Both the position numbers and the translations under genes were made by a program. From Pseudomonadota bacterium (lineage in GTDB: Bacteria > SAR324 > XYD2-FULL-50-16 > JAHJRI01): DNA of 9,180 bases. Each line of letters opens with the position of its first letter. The stretch's first letter is position 1. The notes below the pieces were generated by a model. That model was not told the DNA's origin, made no database searches, and worked only from the letters and a program-made list of their open reading frames with translations. Positions 6,739-9,180 of this stretch are shown piece by piece. The DNA lies in the NCBI GenBank assembly GCA_022360105.1, contig JAKSDL010000178.1:1-9180 (forward strand). Reading direction: 5' to 3'.

Positions 6739-7188
6739 ATGTACATCGTTGCCGCAGCTTATGCATTTGCATGGGTGCTCGCAAGAGAAGAATTGGGAGT
6801 CATAGCGACTGAGAGCATCACTGCCATTTCCACAAATCCGATGGTTATATTGACCCTTATCGTAGGATTATTCCTGTTTGCAGGATGTTTTATCAATCCT
6901 ACGGCAAACATCATCATTTTCGTACCAATGCTTATGCCTCTCGTGGAAAGTGTGGGCCTTAATCCCATCCATTTTGGAGTTGTTTCCACACTTGCACTGA
7001 TGATTGGGTTAATAACGCCGCCTTTGGGGCTATGCATGTTTATCATTTGCGGAATCACCAAGATATCCGTGATTGAGTTCACCAGGGCGGTTATCCCGGT
7101 TTTGTTAGCTTTGGTGCTCGTCTTGATAACTATAATGTATGTTCCGGCATTAATCACATGGTTGCCGGAAGTTTTGCTCGGCCCTTGA
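6739..7188 (+). CDS. C-terminal part of DctM, 149 residues
   Basis: The remaining DctM helices, including NPTANIIIFVPMLMPL and the conserved GLNPIHFG and GLITPPLG motifs (about 7010-7030). ATG 6739 is the first start codon after the internal stop. It has no good Shine-Dalgarno (the preceding bases are AAGAAACGGCAAAAATA), so separate translation would be weak unless ribosomes reinitiate. The protein ends at TGA 7186-7188. Confidence 0.7.
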   Translation: MYIVAAAYAFAWVLAREELGVIATESITAISTNPMVILTLIVGLFLFAGCFINPTANIIIFVPMLMPLVESVGLNPIHFGVVSTLALMIGLITPPLGLCMFIICGITKISVIEFTRAVIPVLLALVLVLITIMYVPALITWLPEVLLGP

Positions 7189-7202
7189 ACCGGGCTACAA
7201 GG

Positions 7203-7230
7203 GGAAGATTGAATGCAATCTCCGTTTTTT
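7203..7230 (+). terminator. Terminator-like hairpin between DctM and DctP genes
   Basis: AGATTG (7206-7211) pairs with CAATCT (7216-7221) around AATG, and GG (7203-7204) can pair with CC (7222-7223) past a bulged A. A G and six T (7225-7230) follow. The shape is that of an intrinsic terminator, though the stem is only moderately stable. It lies inside the transporter genes and could act as an attenuator that uncouples dctP expression from dctQM. Confidence 0.45.
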
Positions 7231-7256
7231 ACCATCCTTTCCTTAAAAATTATCAA
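7228..7256 (+). promoter_or_regulatory. Weak candidate promoter for the DctP gene
   Basis: TTTACC (7228-7233) and TATCAA (7251-7256) are each 4/6 matches to -35 and -10 with an exact 17-base spacer, just after the terminator-like hairpin. If real, the binding protein would have its own promoter, which suits the excess of DctP over the permease that TRAP systems need. In AT-rich DNA such matches are often chance. Confidence 0.25.
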
Positions 7257-7279
7257 ATTTCGTAGAAAGGAGAAATTCC

Positions 7280-8269
7280 ATGAAAAAAATGTCTGTTGTT
7301 ATCGCAATGTCTGCACTGGTTTATGCTTTTGGTTGGCAAACTTCCCTTGCGAGATCGTATCAGATGGGGATAGCCCATCTTGGCAAGGGCGGTAGTGCTC
7401 TTGATCTCGGCGCTCAAAAATGGGGAGAACTCGTTACTCAAAGAAGCAATGGAAAAATCAGAGTTAAATACTATCCGGCCTCCCAACTCGGAAAAGAGGC
7501 TGATATTGTTACCGCCATGCAGATGGGAAGTGTTGAAGGCTCTATAATAGGCACTACTCTCTATAAACAGGCGGCACCTGAATACAACATTTGGAGTGCC
7601 TATTATCTTTTTGAAAGTTCAGATCAGGCACTGGCTCTTCAGAATACGAAAGTAGGGGAGGAATGCCGTGCTGCGGTTCTTAAGAACAAAGGTGTGAGAA
7701 TCGTTGGTTATGGAATGAGAGGCCCAAGACATGTGACCTGCAATAAGCCTGTCAGGGTCCCGTCGGACATGAAAAGCTTAAAGATAAGAATCCCATTACA
7801 ACCCATCTATGTTGCTTCCTGGAAAAAACTTGGAGCAATTCCAACACCGCTAGCATTTGGTGAAGTTTACACGTCCTTAAAAATGGGGATTGTTGACTGT
7901 CAGGAAAATCCGTTAGAACTAATTGAGAACGCTCATTTTGATGAAGTACAGAAGTATGTGAATCTTACCGGTCATCAGAATTCATTTTTCACTTATTCCG
8001 TAAGTGAAACATGGTTTCAGCGTCTTCCGAAAAACCTTCAAAAGATTGTCATACAGGCAGGAAAGGAAGCGGGACAGCACCATACAAAGACACAGAAGGC
8101 GAAGGAAGAAAGCCTTAAGGGAATCCTGACCAAGAGGGGTATGACATTTATTGAGGCTAATCAGTCCGCATTTCATAGTGAGTTAAAGTCCATTCCCGAT
8201 CAGTTTAAATCCGAATGGGTTCCAGGGCTCTACGGCAGGATCCAGGAAGAGTTAAAAAGACTAAAATAG
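7280..8269 (+). CDS. TRAP transporter periplasmic solute-binding protein (DctP family)
   Basis: A 329-residue secreted binding protein. A Sec signal peptide spans about residues 1-24 (MKK, hydrophobic core, SLA before the likely cut). The mature part holds family signatures: KWGELV near 47-52, YYPASQLGKEADIV at 64-77, SLKIRIPLQP at 166-175 with R170, the conserved arginine that binds the substrate carboxylate, and LAFGEVYTSLKMGIVDCQENPL at 191-212. The usual VDGQENP is VDCQENP here. The carboxylate-binding arginine points to an organic acid ligand, in line with the hydroxyacid enzymes upstream. An AAAGGAG ribosome site precedes ATG 7280. It is last in the TRAP set, and the upstream hairpin may set its level separately. 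The ligand cannot be named from sequence. Confidence 0.93.
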   Translation: MKKMSVVIAMSALVYAFGWQTSLARSYQMGIAHLGKGGSALDLGAQKWGELVTQRSNGKIRVKYYPASQLGKEADIVTAMQMGSVEGSIIGTTLYKQAAPEYNIWSAYYLFESSDQALALQNTKVGEECRAAVLKNKGVRIVGYGMRGPRHVTCNKPVRVPSDMKSLKIRIPLQPIYVASWKKLGAIPTPLAFGEVYTSLKMGIVDCQENPLELIENAHFDEVQKYVNLTGHQNSFFTYSVSETWFQRLPKNLQKIVIQAGKEAGQHHTKTQKAKEESLKGILTKRGMTFIEANQSAFHSELKSIPDQFKSEWVPGLYGRIQEELKRLK

Positions 8270-8281
8270 AACAAACTACAC

Positions 8282-8349
8282 GGATTGTCCCACTAGGCTT
8301 GCTTCATAACCAATGATAAGCTTCCCTCCTGAGCTCGGTGGGACAATCC
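8282..8349. repeat. Long-armed inverted repeat after the operon
   Basis: GGATTGTCCCAC (8282-8293) and GTGGGACAATCC (8338-8349) are perfect 12-base inverted arms around a 44-base spacer. The spacer can fold further (TCAT with ATGA, GCTT with AAGC). It lies 12 bases after the dctP stop, in the gap between convergent genes. No T-run follows on the plus strand and only a diffuse T-rich stretch on the minus strand, so it is not a classic intrinsic terminator. It may stabilise the mRNA 3' end, terminate by other means, or be the remnant of a small mobile element. No target-site duplication is seen. Confidence 0.6.
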
Positions 8350-8514
8350 AAGACAAAAAGGATGATTATTTTAACTTACTCATAAGATTTTGCAATCTCA
8401 GCACAGACTGGAAATAAAAGGAATTTTAAGTTTCCTGGAAACCCAAAGAAGCCAAGCAAATACCGCAGCTTGTCGTCATGGTTGCTCGGCCTTGGGGGGA
8501 TTGTTGCGGACTAC

Positions 8515-9054
8515 CTAAAACCTGGTACCAAACAGGACACCAAGTGCCACAATGACAGAGTTTTTCAGCTCTCCTGATGGAATATTAACATAGAGAACGT
8601 TTGGCTCAATCACAAACCCGTCATCAAATGCCCATTTATATCCAATGGTAACAGCCGGCGAGGTACCGGAAATTTCAACCTCTTCCGTTGTGTAGCCATC
8701 TTCCCACTCTGATGTACCTGATATCTGCTCCAAACCAACGGCAATTCGTAGTTTTTCATGTCCTTCGATTGGATAAATACTAACTCCTGCTCCAAAATAA
8801 GTCCCGGTGCCGTCTTCTTCATAGTCATCAAAATCGCTATAAGAATATCCATAGTTTCCTGCACGAGCATATATTGCCAGTTTTTCTGCTACAGGGTATT
8901 CTGCACCAACCATAATCAGTGACCCGATAAAATTGGTGTAAAAACCAGCGTTGATTTCCAGTTTGTTATTTTCTGCAATCACCTGTTGACTGGACAAAAT
9001 TACAAAAAACATAACAAATATTGTGATTAAAGATTTACTCAATTTACCTTTCAT
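8515..9054 (-). CDS. Secreted outer-membrane beta-barrel-like protein of unknown function
   Basis: A 179-residue protein on the minus strand. It begins with a clear Sec signal peptide (MKGKLSKSLITIFVMFFV... cut near VIA-ENN). The mature part alternates polar and hydrophobic residues with many Gly, Tyr and Phe turns (NAGFYTNF, YARAGNYGYSYSDF, GTYFGAGVSIYPI, VTIGYKWAF) and ends in GTRF. That terminal phenylalanine is typical of outer-membrane barrels. Size suits an eight-stranded barrel (OmpA/OmpW-like scale), but I cannot assign a family. The acidic loop DFDDYEEDGTGT could bind cations. It is convergent with the operon, and a terminator (9113-9135) separates it from whatever lies upstream. No link to the hydroxyacid pathway is shown. 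Confidence 0.75.
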   Translation of the reverse strand: MKGKLSKSLITIFVMFFVILSSQQVIAENNKLEINAGFYTNFIGSLIMVGAEYPVAEKLAIYARAGNYGYSYSDFDDYEEDGTGTYFGAGVSIYPIEGHEKLRIAVGLEQISGTSEWEDGYTTEEVEISGTSPAVTIGYKWAFDDGFVIEPNVLYVNIPSGELKNSVIVALGVLFGTRF

Positions 9055-9060
9055 TTTTTG

Positions 9061-9066
9061 CTCCTT
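9061..9066 (-). promoter_or_regulatory. Ribosome binding site fixing the start of the barrel protein
   Basis: Minus-strand AAGGAG lies six bases before ATG 9054-9052. It picks this ATG over an in-frame TTG at 9153, which would add 33 residues in front of the signal peptide and read through a terminator. Confidence 0.8.
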
Positions 9067-9112
9067 ATTTTTAAAGAATTGCACAGAATTAAATTGGCAA
9101 AAGGCCGTTAAG

Positions 9113-9135
9113 AAAAAAAACCAGCGTTTGGCTGG
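9113..9135 (-). terminator. Intrinsic terminator for an off-window minus-strand gene
   Basis: On the minus strand CCAGC (9135-9131) and GCTGG (9125-9121) form a five-pair GC-rich stem with a five-base loop, followed by eight T (9120-9113). A TGA at 9152-9150, about 15 bases earlier, could be the stop of a gene entering from the right edge (last residues ...ARRTNF). The terminator isolates that gene from the barrel-protein gene, so the latter needs its own promoter between 9055 and 9112. Confidence 0.65.
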
Positions 9136-9180
9136 GACCAACAAAATGCTCAAAAATTGGTACGCCGGGCTGGCATCATC

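Larger units (their letters stand above)
5908..7188 (+). pseudogene. TRAP large permease (DctM family) interrupted by an in-frame stop
   Basis: Reading through the TAA at 6718-6720 (codon 271) in the same frame gives one DctM protein of about 426 codons, the normal family length. The joined sequence crosses the stop with no gap: ...RDLFPVMVNV, stop, KETAKIMYIVAA.... This matches the region where DctM proteins have a helix just after the central cytoplasmic stretch. No bases are lost or gained, so it is a point nonsense change, not a frameshift. Neighbouring DctQ, DctP and all enzyme genes are intact. The stop may be a recent mutation, a sequencing error or a tolerated split. TAA is not used for selenocysteine or pyrrolysine, so recoding is unlikely. 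Confidence 0.8.

Noticed and set aside
8386..8577. Plus-strand open frame of about 63 codons across the 3' end of the barrel gene
   Set aside because: No start codon near its beginning, no ribosome site and no known family. It overlaps a better-supported gene on the other strand.
9055..9153. Longer N-terminus of the barrel protein from TTG 9153
   Set aside because: It would pass through a terminator and add residues before a signal peptide. ATG 9054 has a strong ribosome site.
1..9180. CRISPR arrays, tRNA or rRNA genes, insertion sequences
   Set aside because: No regularly spaced direct repeats, RNA-gene signatures or transposase-like proteins are visible.

Overview
The window looks like bacterial accessory catabolic DNA, moderate to low in GC and richer in AT over the first 600 bases. 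A single co-directional cluster fills positions 723-8269. The mix of a nickel-pincer (LarA-type) racemase homologue, a TRAP transporter and hydroxyacid dehydrogenases fits an anaerobic or facultative Gram-negative, possibly a sulfate-reducing Desulfobacterota-type proteobacterium. The phylum is an inference from gene content only. The Gram-negative assignment rests on the TRAP system and a beta-barrel-like secreted protein.

Layout. Positions 1-722 are mostly regulatory. There may be a gene tail at 3-143. Several copies of the palindrome TTGGTATACCAA follow (271-282 and 519-534 perfect; 184-193 and 499-510 degenerate). A predicted extended -10 promoter sits at 500-508, and a leader of about 200 nt leads into a GntR/FadR-type regulator (723-1355). 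Next come an HpcH/HpaI-type aldolase (1410-2180), a D-isomer-specific 2-hydroxyacid dehydrogenase (2204-3169), a LarA-type racemase/epimerase homologue (3218-4450) and a GarR-type beta-hydroxyacid dehydrogenase (4473-5366). The TRAP transporter follows: DctQ (5393-5908), DctM (5908-7188, interrupted by an in-frame TAA at 6718-6720) and DctP (7280-8269). Past an unusual long-armed inverted repeat (8282-8349), a secreted, probably outer-membrane beta-barrel protein lies on the opposite strand (8515-9054). A minus-strand terminator at 9113-9135 probably ends a gene outside the window.

How the genes may work together. The TRAP system would import a hydroxycarboxylate. The LarA homologue would invert its 2-hydroxyl centre, the 2-hydroxyacid dehydrogenase would oxidise it to a 2-oxoacid, and the aldolase would split that into pyruvate (or a related 2-oxoacid) and an aldehyde. 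The GarR-like enzyme would then reduce the aldehyde acid. No sugar-acid dehydratase is present, so the natural substrate may already be a 3-deoxy-2,4-dihydroxy acid; this is a hypothesis. The GntR regulator probably represses the operon through the TTGGTATACCAA sites that surround the predicted promoter.

The points most worth checking are the broken DctM gene, the operator/promoter arrangement and the uncharacterised racemase-oxidation-aldol pathway.
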